Positions 1 through 6,381 of a stretch of 18,344 nt of DNA are shown piece by piece. Both the position numbers and the translations under genes were made by a program. This DNA is from JACZQZ01 sp046756945 (lineage in GTDB: Bacteria > Pseudomonadota > Alphaproteobacteria > Rhodospirillales > 2-02-FULL-58-16). A model generated the notes under the pieces. That model was not told the origin of the DNA and made no database searches. It saw only the letters and a list, made by a program, of their open reading frames with translations. Each line of letters begins with the position of its first letter. Position 1 is the stretch's first letter. The stretch spans positions 1 through 18,344 of the forward strand of contig JBHHXI010000056.1 in NCBI GenBank assembly GCA_046756945.1, read 5' to 3'.

Positions 1-54
1 AACCCACGACTTCAACCTTGGCAAGGTTGCGCTCTACCCCTGAGCTACGCCCGC
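1..54 (-). tRNA. tRNA-Gly (anticodon GCC), 3' part cut by window edge
   Basis: Read leftward, the sequence starts with the acceptor strand GCGGGCG, followed by a D-arm (GCTC..GAGC) and an anticodon arm with a five-pair CAACC/GGTTG stem around the loop TTGCCAA. The anticodon GCC is at plus-strand positions 20-22. The variable region and the start of the T-arm (GTGGGTT) follow before the window ends, so about 20 nt of the 3' end, including the acceptor partner strand, lie outside. GCC reads glycine codons GGC and GGT. The GGC codon is very abundant in the genes of this window. A canonical promoter lies just upstream at 69-96. Confidence 0.93.
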
Positions 55-68
55 GCCCCGCGGCGCCG

Positions 69-96
69 ATCATACGCCAAGCGCCCGGCTTTGCAA
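69..96 (-). promoter_or_regulatory. Sigma-70-type promoter of the tRNA-Gly gene
   Basis: On the minus strand a -35 hexamer TTGCAA (plus 91-96) is separated by 16 bp from a -10 hexamer TATGAT (plus 69-74). Transcription would start near position 62, about 8 bp before the mature tRNA 5' end. This fits a stable-RNA promoter with a short GC-rich discriminator. Confidence 0.6.
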
Positions 97-132
97 GATC
101 GCTGAGCGCGGGCGCGGGCACGGTCGCCGGCC

Positions 133-162
133 TTGAGGGCGTAGGGTGCCGACGGCTATTCT
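133..162 (+). promoter_or_regulatory. Candidate promoter giving a leaderless proline-editing mRNA
   Basis: TTGAGG (133-138) and TATTCT (157-162) form a -35/-10 pair with an 18-bp spacer. The expected start point is 7-8 nt after the -10, at the A of the ATG at 170. No Shine-Dalgarno sequence precedes that ATG, so a leaderless transcript is a reasonable reading. The GAGG in the -35 could instead be read as a ribosome-binding site for the GTG at 146. Only one of the two interpretations can hold. Confidence 0.35.
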
Positions 163-169
163 CGCGCCC

Positions 170-658
170 ATGCCGGCGACGCCCGATGACCTTTTTGCCC
201 GCCTTGCCGCGTTGGGGATAAAAACCGCGACCCACCGCCATGCGCCCGTGTTCACCGTGGAGGACAGCAAGGCGCTGCGCGGCGACCTGCCGGGCGGCCA
301 CTGCAAGACCCTGTTCCTCAAGGACAAGAAAGGGGTCCTCTGGCTCGTCGTCATGCTGGAGGACCGGCACATTCCCATGAAGGACCTGCGCCGGCGCATC
401 GGCGCGGCGACGCTGTCGTTCGCCAAGCCGGACCTGTTGATGGAGGTGCTGGGCGTGGAGCCGGGGTCGGTCACCCCCTTCGCCGTGGTCAACGATACAC
501 ACCGGCGCGTCAACGTGGTGCTGGACCGCGCCATGATGGAGCGGGATCTCCTCAACTACCATCCCCTGACCAACCGGGCGACGACGGCGATCACGCCCGC
601 CGACCTGCTGGCGTTCATCCGCGCCGCCGGCCACGAACCGGCCGTGGTCGCGCTTTGA
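170..658 (+). CDS. Prolyl-tRNA editing deacylase (ProXp-ala / YbaK-EbsC family)
   Basis: The 162-residue product matches the free-standing ProXp-ala (PrdX/YeaK-like) branch of the YbaK superfamily. This cytoplasmic enzyme hydrolyses alanine mischarged on tRNA-Pro. Visible family marks are the N-terminal THRHAPVFTVEDS segment, the core lysine motif CKTLFLKD (tRNA-end binding and catalysis), the glycine/hydrophobic strand LWLVVML, the loop VEPGSVTPFAVVND, and the C-terminal HPLTNRATTAI. Length is normal for the family (about 160-170). The start is the ATG at 170, which fits homologue length and a leaderless promoter. A GTG at 146 would add eight residues. It is divergent from tRNA-Gly, and their promoter regions lie back to back. 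Family assignment is firm; the exact substrate is inferred from the subfamily. Confidence 0.88.
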   Translation: MPATPDDLFARLAALGIKTATHRHAPVFTVEDSKALRGDLPGGHCKTLFLKDKKGVLWLVVMLEDRHIPMKDLRRRIGAATLSFAKPDLLMEVLGVEPGSVTPFAVVNDTHRRVNVVLDRAMMERDLLNYHPLTNRATTAITPADLLAFIRAAGHEPAVVAL

Positions 659-737
659 GGCGTTTCGGCCTTGCGGCGGCGGGCGGAAATAGCCATTTTC
701 GTTGGGTCGATCGGCCCGGGGACACGGTGGCTGAGTA

Positions 738-1673
738 ATGGAGTTCATTCTTAATCCCGACGGCACGGCGTCGCAAAGGCCCGGTGAGCAGGCCGGCGAA
801 GCCGCGGCGGACCTTGTAAAGGACAGCAATACCGCCAGCTTCGCCGCCGACGTCCTCGACGCCTCGGCGAAGGTTCCGGTGATCGTCGATTTCTGGGCGC
901 CCTGGTGCGGGCCGTGCAAGCAACTGGGTCCGATGATCGAGAAGCTGGTCCGCCAGGCGGGCGGACTGGTGCGCCTGGTCAAGATCAACGTCGACGAGAA
1001 CCAGGACCTGGCGATGCAGATGCAGATCCAGTCCATTCCCGCCGTCTTCGCCTTCAAGGGCGGACGCCCCGTGGACGGCTTCGCCGGCGCCCAGCCGGAA
1101 AGCCAGATCCGCGCCTTTATCAGCCGTCTGACCGGCAAGGCCAAGGCGCCGCTGGATCTTGCCGTCGAGGAGGCGCAGGCGGCGCTGGACGCCGGCGACG
1201 CGGCCACCGCCCGTGCCCTGTACGGGGAAATCCTGGCCCGGGAGCCCGCCCATCCGGCCGCCGTCGCCGGAATGATCCGCGCCGCCATGGCCGCCGGCGA
1301 CACGGCCGGCGCCAAGAAGATCATCGAGGACCTGCCGGCCGACGTGGCGTCGGCCGCCGAGGTGGCGGCCGCCGTCTCGGCCGTGGAACTCTCCGAACAG
1401 GGCAGCGCCTCGGGCGACGCCGCCGAACTGAGGCAAAAGCTGGCCGGGGACGAGAACGATCACCAGACCCGGTTCGACCTCGCCGTCGCCCTCTACGCCG
1501 AGGGGAGCAACGAGGACGCCCTGGAGGAGCTTCTGGAACTGGTGCGCCGCGACAAGAGTTGGAACGACGAGGCCGCGCGCAAGCAGCTGGTGAAGATCTT
1601 CGACGCCCTGGGTCCAAGCCATCCTCTGACCGTCTCCGGCCGGCGGCACCTGTCCTCGATCCTGTTTTCATGA
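738..1673 (+). CDS. cnoX: Thioredoxin/TPR co-chaperone of the CnoX (YbbN) type
   Basis: The 311-residue protein has a thioredoxin fold at about residues 28-135, with active site WCGPC (C57, C60) and cis-proline segment IQSIPAVFAFKGG. About 170 alanine-rich helical residues resembling degenerate TPR repeats follow. This is the CnoX architecture: a chaperedoxin that holds stress-damaged proteins and passes them to GroEL/DnaK. The E. coli protein lacks the first cysteine, while alphaproteobacterial members keep both, as here. That implies thiol-redox activity in addition to holdase function. There is no signal peptide, so it should be cytoplasmic. The stop overlaps the start of the LON-domain gene by 4 bp (ATGA), indicating translational coupling and a shared role in protein quality control. 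Confidence 0.88.
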   Translation: MEFILNPDGTASQRPGEQAGEAAADLVKDSNTASFAADVLDASAKVPVIVDFWAPWCGPCKQLGPMIEKLVRQAGGLVRLVKINVDENQDLAMQMQIQSIPAVFAFKGGRPVDGFAGAQPESQIRAFISRLTGKAKAPLDLAVEEAQAALDAGDAATARALYGEILAREPAHPAAVAGMIRAAMAAGDTAGAKKIIEDLPADVASAAEVAAAVSAVELSEQGSASGDAAELRQKLAGDENDHQTRFDLAVALYAEGSNEDALEELLELVRRDKSWNDEAARKQLVKIFDALGPSHPLTVSGRRHLSSILFS

Positions 1674-2341
1674 GCGCCGCCGTTCACAGCCCCGGCCCGG
1701 ACGACCTGCCCGAAACGATCCCCGTCTTTCCCCTGCCCGGCGCCCTGCTGCTGCCCCATGGCCGTCTGCCGCTGAACATCTTCGAGCCCCGGTATCTGAA
1801 CCTGACCGCCGACGCCCTGGGACAGGGGCGGATGATGGGCATGGTGCAGCCCGTCCACGCCGGGCCGGATCTGGTCGGCGACACCGCCGAGCTGTACCGG
1901 ACCGGGTGCCTGGGACGCATCACCTCGTTCGCCGAAACGGACGACGGCCGTTTCCTGATCACGCTTACCGGCATCAGCCGCTTCCGCATCGTCGACGAAC
2001 TGGAAAGCGTGCGGGGGTACCGGCGGGTAGCGGTACGCTACGACGCCTTCGCCGACGACCTGCAGGAGAACACTGGCGCCACCGCCGACCGGCGGCGGCT
2101 GCTGGACGCCGTGCGCGCCTATTTCCAGCACCAGGGGATCGACACCGACTGGGCGGCCATCAAGGAAGCGCCCGACGGCGCCCTGGTCACGTCCCTTGCC
2201 ATGACGTGTCCGTTCGAGCCGCGCGAGAAGCAGGCCTTGCTCGAATGCCCGGGCCTGATTGAACGGGGCGAGCTTTTGACCACATTGATGGAGATGGCCG
2301 TGCACGGATCCAAGGCCGTGGCCGGCAGCGCCGAGCACTGA
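1670..2341 (+). CDS. LON substrate-binding (N-terminal LON/PUA-like) domain protein
   Basis: The product of 223 residues consists only of the LON N-terminal domain. It begins with the typical IPVFPLPGALLLPHGRLPLN and NIFEPRY segments and continues with GRMMGMVQP and a C..GRI..F strand region. A helical bundle ending with the family's hydrophobic LTTLMEMAVH follows. It has no AAA+ ATPase and no Ser-Lys protease domain, so it cannot degrade proteins itself. Such stand-alone proteins are common in alphaproteobacteria and of uncertain function, possibly peptide binding or adaptor roles. The ATG is chosen because it overlaps the stop of the co-chaperone gene (ATGA at 1670-1673). The pairing with cnoX suggests a link to protein homeostasis, which is inference. 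Confidence 0.88.
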   Translation: MSAAVHSPGPDDLPETIPVFPLPGALLLPHGRLPLNIFEPRYLNLTADALGQGRMMGMVQPVHAGPDLVGDTAELYRTGCLGRITSFAETDDGRFLITLTGISRFRIVDELESVRGYRRVAVRYDAFADDLQENTGATADRRRLLDAVRAYFQHQGIDTDWAAIKEAPDGALVTSLAMTCPFEPREKQALLECPGLIERGELLTTLMEMAVHGSKAVAGSAEH

Positions 2342-2369
2342 GCGGCTGTCCAACCCCCCGGAGACCGCC

Positions 2370-2591
2370 ATGAGCGAACACAAAGTCGATCCCAAGCTTC
2401 TGGAAATCCTGGTCTGTCCCATGACCAAGGGGCCGCTGCGGTACGACGCGGCCGCCCAGGAACTGATCAGCGAGCAGGCCCAGCTGGCCTTTCCCATCCG
2501 CGACGGCATCCCCATCATGCTGGTCGACGAGGCCCGGCCGCTGGACGACTCCGCCCCCCGCCACCTCCGGCGGCGCCGGACCGACCCATGA
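2370..2591 (+). CDS. Trm112/YcaR-like small protein
   Basis: This 73-residue protein has the Trm112p-like core KLLEILVCPMTKGPLRY, then ELISEQAQLAFPIRDGIPIML. The terminal IRDGIPIML is the hallmark of the YcaR/UPF0434 family. In eukaryotes and some bacteria Trm112 proteins activate methyltransferases. For the bacterial short form the partner is generally unknown. Only one cysteine is present, as is usual in this bacterial branch, so zinc binding is not expected. A GGAG ribosome-binding site lies 6 nt before the ATG. The C-terminal RHLRRRRTDP tail is basic and beyond the conserved part. The gene overlaps the DUF971 gene by 4 bp. Confidence 0.9.
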   Translation: MSEHKVDPKLLEILVCPMTKGPLRYDAAAQELISEQAQLAFPIRDGIPIMLVDEARPLDDSAPRHLRRRRTDP

Positions 2592-2962
2592 GCGACGACT
2601 TCGGACTGAAGCACAAGCCCAAGGAAATCCGCGTCAAGCGCGCGGAAAAGGTGCTCGAGGTCGACTTCGACGACGGCAGGTGCTTCCGCCTGCCGGCCGA
2701 ATTCCTGCGCGTGGAAAGCCCCTCGGCCGAGGTCCAGGGGCACACCCCGAACCAGAAACAGGTGGTCGCCGGCCGCCGCCACGTGGGCATACTGGACGTC
2801 GAGCCGGTGGGCACCTACGCCATCCGCATCAAGTTCGACGACCTCCACGACACCGGCATCTATTCGTGGGACACGCTCTATGAATACGGCCTGCGCCAGG
2901 ACGAGATGTGGCAGGCCTACCTGCAGGCCCTGGAGGCGCGCGGCCTGAGCCGCGATCCGTGA
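2588..2962 (+). CDS. DUF971 (GBBH-like N-terminal domain) protein
   Basis: The 124-residue product is essentially a single DUF971 domain. It has PKEIRVKRAEKVLEVDFDDG at the start, then FRLPAEFLRVESPSAEVQGH, VVAGRRHVGILDVEPVG and YAIRIKFDDLHDTGIYSWD. This domain forms the N-terminal part of gamma-butyrobetaine hydroxylase and also occurs fused to or beside Mrp/ApbC-type iron-sulfur carriers. Stand-alone copies have no proven activity. The usual metal-binding cysteines of the hydroxylase-associated form are not apparent. The ATG overlaps the preceding stop (ATGA at 2588-2591), so it is translationally coupled to the Trm112-like gene and is last in the run starting at 738. Confidence 0.88.
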   Translation: MSDDFGLKHKPKEIRVKRAEKVLEVDFDDGRCFRLPAEFLRVESPSAEVQGHTPNQKQVVAGRRHVGILDVEPVGTYAIRIKFDDLHDTGIYSWDTLYEYGLRQDEMWQAYLQALEARGLSRDP

Positions 2963-2969
2963 GGGCTTG

Positions 2970-2986
2970 GGGCGTCGTATACGCCC
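2970..2986. terminator. Short hairpin between convergent genes, weak terminator candidate
   Basis: GGGCGT (2970-2975) pairs with ACGCCC (2981-2986) across a 5-nt loop, in the 50-bp gap between the stops of the DUF971 gene and the leftward hydroxylase gene. There is no U-tract on either side, so it may only assist Rho-dependent termination or block 3' exonucleases. Confidence 0.25.
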
Positions 2987-3012
2987 ATCGGTGAATAACG
3001 GAAAGCCGGGTA

Positions 3013-4245
3013 CTACGGCGCACCCTGCATCAGGCGCGGCAGGTCGCCGGCCAGGCCCATGGCGCTGCGCACGAACAGCCTTTTCAGGGGCGGCATGCGG
3101 TTGACCGCCGCCAGGCCGATGCCGCGGGCCAGGCGCACCGGGCCGATGGTGTTGGAGAACAACCGATTCAGGCCATCCGTCATGGCCAGCATCAGGGTGT
3201 TGTCGAACCGGCGCCAGCGCTGGAAGCGTTCGAGCACCGTGTCGGCGCCGATGTCGAGGCCCAGGCGCCGGGCCTCGGCCAGGACCTCGCTCAGCGCCGC
3301 CACGTCGCGCAGGCCCATGTTCAAACCCTGGCCGGCGATGGGGTGCATGGCGTGGGCCGCGTCGCCGGCCAGGGCGAGGCGGAGCGCGATGGCCGTTTCC
3401 GCGTGCTGCAGGGACAGGGGATAGGACCAGCGCGGCCCCACCACCTTGAGCCGTCCCAGGTAGTCGCCGAAACGGCGTTCCAGTTCGGCCAGGAATTCGG
3501 CGTCGTCCAGGGCCATGATGCCCGGCGCCAGGTCCTTGCGTTCGGTCCACACGATGGACGAGCGGTTGCCGAGAAGGGGCAGGACGGCGAACGGCCCCGT
3601 CGGCAGGAAGTGTTCGTGGGCGACGGAGTCGTGGGGCCTTTCGTGGGCCACGGTGCAGACGATGGCGGTCTGGCGGTACGGCCAGCCGGTGACGCGAATG
3701 CCGGCCCCGGCGCGCACCCCCGACGCCCGTCCGTCGGCGCCGACGATCAGGCGGGCGCTGATCCGCCGCCCGTCGGCGAGCCGCGCCTCGACGCCGGAAG
3801 CGGAACGCTCGACGCCGTCGACGCGGGCCGGCGCCAGGAAGCGCACGGCCTCGAGGGTGGGGACGCGGTCGAACAGGGCCTTTCGGATGAACCTGTTCTC
3901 CACCATGTAGCCGAAGGGCGTGCCGCCGGTGTCGCGCTCGTCGTAGTGGAGGAACAGCGGCGACTCCCCTTCGCTCACCCGGATATGGCGGATCGGCGCG
4001 GCGTGCGGTTCCATGCCCGCCCACAGGCCCAGGGCATCGAGGATGCGCTGGGAGCCGAGCGCGATGGACGAGGCCCGGCCGTCGAAGCCGGTGTCCAGGC
4101 CGGCCGCCGGATCGGCGTGATCGACGGCGATGACCTCCATACCGGCCGCGGCGAGGGCGCAGGCCAGGGTGCCGCCGACGGGACCGCCGCCGACGATGAG
4201 CACGTCGGCGCTGAGAAGCCGGGTCTTCGGGGATCGAACGGTCAT
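3013..4245 (-). CDS. UbiH/UbiF/COQ6-family FAD-dependent hydroxylase (ubiquinone biosynthesis)
   Basis: The 410-residue protein is a class A flavoprotein monooxygenase. It has the Rossmann dinucleotide motif VLIVGGGPVGG (residues 16-25), the central DG motif LIVGADGRASGVR (167-178), and the FAD-ribityl motif GDAAHAMHPIAGQGLNMGLRD (294-314). The last of these is diagnostic of the UbiH/COQ6 group. The enzyme would hydroxylate the aromatic ring of a membrane-bound polyprenylated ubiquinone precursor using NAD(P)H and oxygen. Which ring position it uses cannot be read from sequence, as alphaproteobacteria carry UbiH, UbiL and others with relaxed regiospecificity. Length is normal. It stands alone on the minus strand, divergent from glnK. 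Its upstream region shares the 315-bp gap with the nitrogen control sites, though nothing suggests nitrogen control of this gene. Confidence 0.9.
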   Translation of the reverse strand: MTVRSPKTRLLSADVLIVGGGPVGGTLACALAAAGMEVIAVDHADPAAGLDTGFDGRASSIALGSQRILDALGLWAGMEPHAAPIRHIRVSEGESPLFLHYDERDTGGTPFGYMVENRFIRKALFDRVPTLEAVRFLAPARVDGVERSASGVEARLADGRRISARLIVGADGRASGVRAGAGIRVTGWPYRQTAIVCTVAHERPHDSVAHEHFLPTGPFAVLPLLGNRSSIVWTERKDLAPGIMALDDAEFLAELERRFGDYLGRLKVVGPRWSYPLSLQHAETAIALRLALAGDAAHAMHPIAGQGLNMGLRDVAALSEVLAEARRLGLDIGADTVLERFQRWRRFDNTLMLAMTDGLNRLFSNTIGPVRLARGIGLAAVNRMPPLKRLFVRSAMGLAGDLPRLMQGAP

Positions 4246-4295
4246 GGCCCTACCATGTCCTTCTTTGGCCGGTCCTGTCCAGGGGCCGGGAGAAA

Positions 4296-4341
4296 AGCCT
4301 ATAAAATAGGCAGCTAATAATTTCTGCCTTGAAATTAGGCA
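4296..4341. promoter_or_regulatory. Two NtrC-spaced palindromes (candidate enhancer)
   Basis: Two 17-bp palindromes, 4296-4312 and 4325-4341, agree at 13 of 17 positions and have centres 29 bp apart. Each has the shape (T/A)GCCT-N7-AGGCA. The second fits TGC-N11-GCA, the end-to-end spacing of NtrC half-sites, and the first differs only at its first base. The AT-rich cores stand out in GC-rich DNA. They sit about 120 and 149 bp before the inferred sigma-54 start point, the normal distance for an NtrC enhancer. The inner bases differ from the classical GCACC half-site, so another dimeric regulator is possible. The rest of the 4246-4560 gap shows no gene. Confidence 0.45.
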
Positions 4342-4427
4342 TATCGGCGTGTCCCCCTATCCGTTTTGGTCCTGGGGATTCCGCGCAATCCTTTGATATC
4401 ACGGCATTATCTCCCATTCCTCAAAAA

Positions 4428-4443
4428 CGGCACGGTTCTTGAT
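4428..4443 (+). promoter_or_regulatory. Sigma-54-like promoter of glnK-amtB (imperfect -12)
   Basis: CGGCACG-N4-TTGAT places GG at 4429-4430 and GA at 4441-4442 with the required 10-bp separation. The -24 element matches the consensus except its first base. The -12 element has GA where GC is usual. Transcription would begin near 4453, leaving a leader of about 108 nt. The position before glnK, with paired palindromes upstream, supports it. The -12 deviation keeps confidence moderate. Confidence 0.4.
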
Positions 4444-4560
4444 AGTGCGGATACGGGGCGGATTCCACCGCCCCGGTGTGAACGATCGCCCCGGAGCCGC
4501 CGCGCCCGCCGGGTCAAACCAGGGCCTGACGAGCGGCGTCCGGAAAGGAGGATACGGGAG

Positions 4561-4899
4561 ATGAAGCTGGTCATGGCCATCATCAAGCCCTTCCGGCTGG
4601 ACGACGTGCGCGAGGCGCTGACGGCCCTTGGCATCCAGGGGATGACCGTCACCGACGTCCAGGGATTCGGCCGCCAGAAGGGCCAGACGGAAATCTATCG
4701 CGGCGCCGAGTACGCGGTGAGCTTCCTGCCCAAGGTGAAAATCGAACTGGCGGTCGCCGACGATATGGCGGAGGCCGTGGTCGAAGCCATCCAGAAATCG
4801 GCGCGCACGGAAAAAATCGGCGACGGCAAGATTTTTGTCACGGCAATCGAAAAAGCCGTCCGCATCCGCACCGGTGAAACCGACGGCGATGCGATCTAG
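4561..4899 (+). CDS. glnK: PII nitrogen-regulatory protein GlnK
   Basis: The 112-residue protein is a typical PII signal protein. It begins MKLVMAIIKPFRLDDVREAL and has the ATP/2-oxoglutarate-binding B-loop region GDGKIFVTAIEKAVRIRTGE. The T-loop GQTEIYRGAEYAVSFLPK carries Tyr51, the uridylylation site. PII trimers sense 2-oxoglutarate and ATP/ADP, and GlnK blocks the ammonium channel AmtB when nitrogen is plentiful. The start at 4561 has an AAGGAG ribosome-binding site about 11 nt upstream. A longer in-frame reading from 4366 adds only non-conserved sequence. amtB follows after 12 nt, with its ribosome-binding site overlapping the glnK stop codon. Linkage to amtB is why it is named GlnK (GlnJ in Rhodospirillum) rather than GlnB. 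Confidence 0.95.
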   Translation: MKLVMAIIKPFRLDDVREALTALGIQGMTVTDVQGFGRQKGQTEIYRGAEYAVSFLPKVKIELAVADDMAEAVVEAIQKSARTEKIGDGKIFVTAIEKAVRIRTGETDGDAI

Positions 4900-4911
4900 G
4901 AGGATTTTGTG

Positions 4912-6231
4912 ATGGATGTGATCAAAGGAGTGGGTTGGCTGAGCCGGGGCATCGGTCCCATGGCCCTTGCCTGGGCGGCCGTTCTCGGCGGCACCGGCAC
5001 GGCCCTGGCCGGGGAGGCCAAGCTGGACACCGGGGATACGGCCTGGATGCTGACCTCGACGGCGCTGGTGCTGATGATGACCATACCCGGCGTCGCCCTG
5101 TTCTACGGCGGCATGGTGCGCAAGAAAAACGTCCTGGCGACGGTGATGCAGAGTTTCGCCGTCACCTGCCTGATGACCGTCCTGTGGATGATCATCGGCT
5201 ATTCCCTGGCCTTCGGCGACGGCGGGGCGATGAACGCCTACATCGGCGGCATGGACAAGCTGCTGCTGCGCGGCATGGGCGTCGACTCCCTCTCCGGCAC
5301 CATTCCCGAATCGGTGTTCATGACCTTTCAGATGACGTTCGCCATCATCACCCCGGCCCTGATCTGCGGCGGTTTCGCCGACCGCATGAAGTTTTCCTCC
5401 ATGCTGGTCTTCCTCGGCCTGTGGATGGTGCTGGTCTATGCGCCCATCACCCACTGGGTGTGGGGCGGCGGCTTCCTGGGCGATGCCGGCGTGCTCGACT
5501 TCGCCGGCGGCACGGTCGTCCACATCAATGCCGGTATCGCCGGCCTTGTCGCCGCCCTGGTGCTCGGCAGGCGGCGCGGCTACGGCACGGAGAACATGGC
5601 GCCGCATAATCTGGTGCTGAGCGTGATCGGCGCTTCCATGCTGTGGGTCGGCTGGTTCGGCTTCAACGCCGGATCGGCGGTCGCCGCCAACGGCAGCGCC
5701 GGCATGGCCATGGCGGTGACCCAGATCGCCACCGCCGCCGCGGCCCTGGCATGGATGTTCGCCGAGTGGATGTTCCGCTCCAAGCCCAGCGTCCTCGGCA
5801 TCGTCTCCGGCGCCGTCAGCGGCCTCGTCGCGATCACGCCGGCGTCCGGGTACGCCGGCCCCGGCGGTGCCCTGATGATCGGCCTGGCGGCCGGGTTGGC
5901 CTGTTTCTGGGCCGCCACCAGCCTGAAGAACCGGCTCGGCTACGATGATTCCCTCGACGTCTTCGGCGTGCATGCCGTCGGCGGCATCGTCGGGGCGCTG
6001 CTGACCGGGGTTTTCGCCGTCGAGGCCATCGGCGGCACGCCGGGCGTCCTCGAGGGCAACCCGGGGCAGGTCCTCATCCAGTTGGAAGGAATCGCCATCA
6101 CCATCGCCTATTGCGGGGTCGTCAGCTTCGTCCTGCTCAAGATCATCGGCGCGGTGATGGGTCTCAGGGTCGATGACGAGACCGAGGTCGGCGGCCTCGA
6201 CATCAACCTGCACGGCGAGGTCGTGCACTAA
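4912..6231 (+). CDS. amtB: Ammonium transporter AmtB
   Basis: The 439-residue membrane protein has a cleavable signal sequence (about residues 1-33, ending GTALAGEA) followed by eleven hydrophobic segments. Family marks are VALFYGGMVRKKN near the start, GGFADRMKFS, THWVWGGG, and the two pore histidines in VVHINAGIAG (H204) and GVHAVGGIVGALLTG (H354). It conducts ammonium or ammonia through the inner membrane and is gated by GlnK. An AGGAGG ribosome-binding site (4898-4903) lies 8 nt before this ATG and overlaps the glnK stop, giving tight coupling. The GTG at 4909 is also in frame but too close to that site. A hairpin pair follows the stop. Confidence 0.96.
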   Translation: MDVIKGVGWLSRGIGPMALAWAAVLGGTGTALAGEAKLDTGDTAWMLTSTALVLMMTIPGVALFYGGMVRKKNVLATVMQSFAVTCLMTVLWMIIGYSLAFGDGGAMNAYIGGMDKLLLRGMGVDSLSGTIPESVFMTFQMTFAIITPALICGGFADRMKFSSMLVFLGLWMVLVYAPITHWVWGGGFLGDAGVLDFAGGTVVHINAGIAGLVAALVLGRRRGYGTENMAPHNLVLSVIGASMLWVGWFGFNAGSAVAANGSAGMAMAVTQIATAAAALAWMFAEWMFRSKPSVLGIVSGAVSGLVAITPASGYAGPGGALMIGLAAGLACFWAATSLKNRLGYDDSLDVFGVHAVGGIVGALLTGVFAVEAIGGTPGVLEGNPGQVLIQLEGIAITIAYCGVVSFVLLKIIGAVMGLRVDDETEVGGLDINLHGEVVH

Positions 6232-6247
6232 ACCCGGTAATCGGGGT

Positions 6248-6296
6248 CCAGGGGTTGTGAAACCCCTGGCGGGGGTATGGGGGCAGAGCCCCCCAT
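6248..6296. repeat. Twin hairpin after amtB (dispersed-repeat-like, possible terminator)
   Basis: A perfect 9-bp stem CCAGGGGTT/AACCCCTGG (6248-6256, 6261-6269) with a 4-nt loop is followed directly by a second stem. The second pairs ATGGGGGC (6277-6284) with GCCCCCCAT (6288-6296) around AGA. There is no U-tract. GC-rich twin hairpins of this look are common dispersed intergenic elements in Rhodospirillales and related families. The element may end or protect the glnK-amtB transcript. Only one copy is present in this window. Confidence 0.45.
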
Positions 6297-6341
6297 GGCC
6301 GCAGGCCACCTACCGCAAACCCCGCGTCGCGGCGCGCCGCC

Positions 6342-6370
6342 TTGTGGGGCGCCGGTGCGGCGGCTACTAT
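6342..6370 (+). promoter_or_regulatory. Candidate promoter of the aminotransferase gene
   Basis: TTGTGG (6342-6347) and TACTAT (6365-6370) are 17 bp apart. The predicted start point near 6376-6377 leaves only about 5 nt before the ATG at 6382, which has no Shine-Dalgarno sequence. This implies a nearly leaderless mRNA and transcription independent of glnK-amtB. Confidence 0.4.
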
Positions 6371-6381
6371 CCGCCGGCGCC

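Noticed and set aside
1493..4024. 843-codon minus-strand open frame spanning several genes
   Set aside because: It crosses four real genes in other frames and changes composition with each of them, as expected of a shadow frame lacking stops in GC-rich DNA.
4399..6309. 636-codon open frame on the minus strand across glnK-amtB
   Set aside because: It mirrors the codon structure of two certain genes; the translation is low-complexity His/Asp/Gly/Gln-rich and has no domain. It is a high-GC shadow frame.
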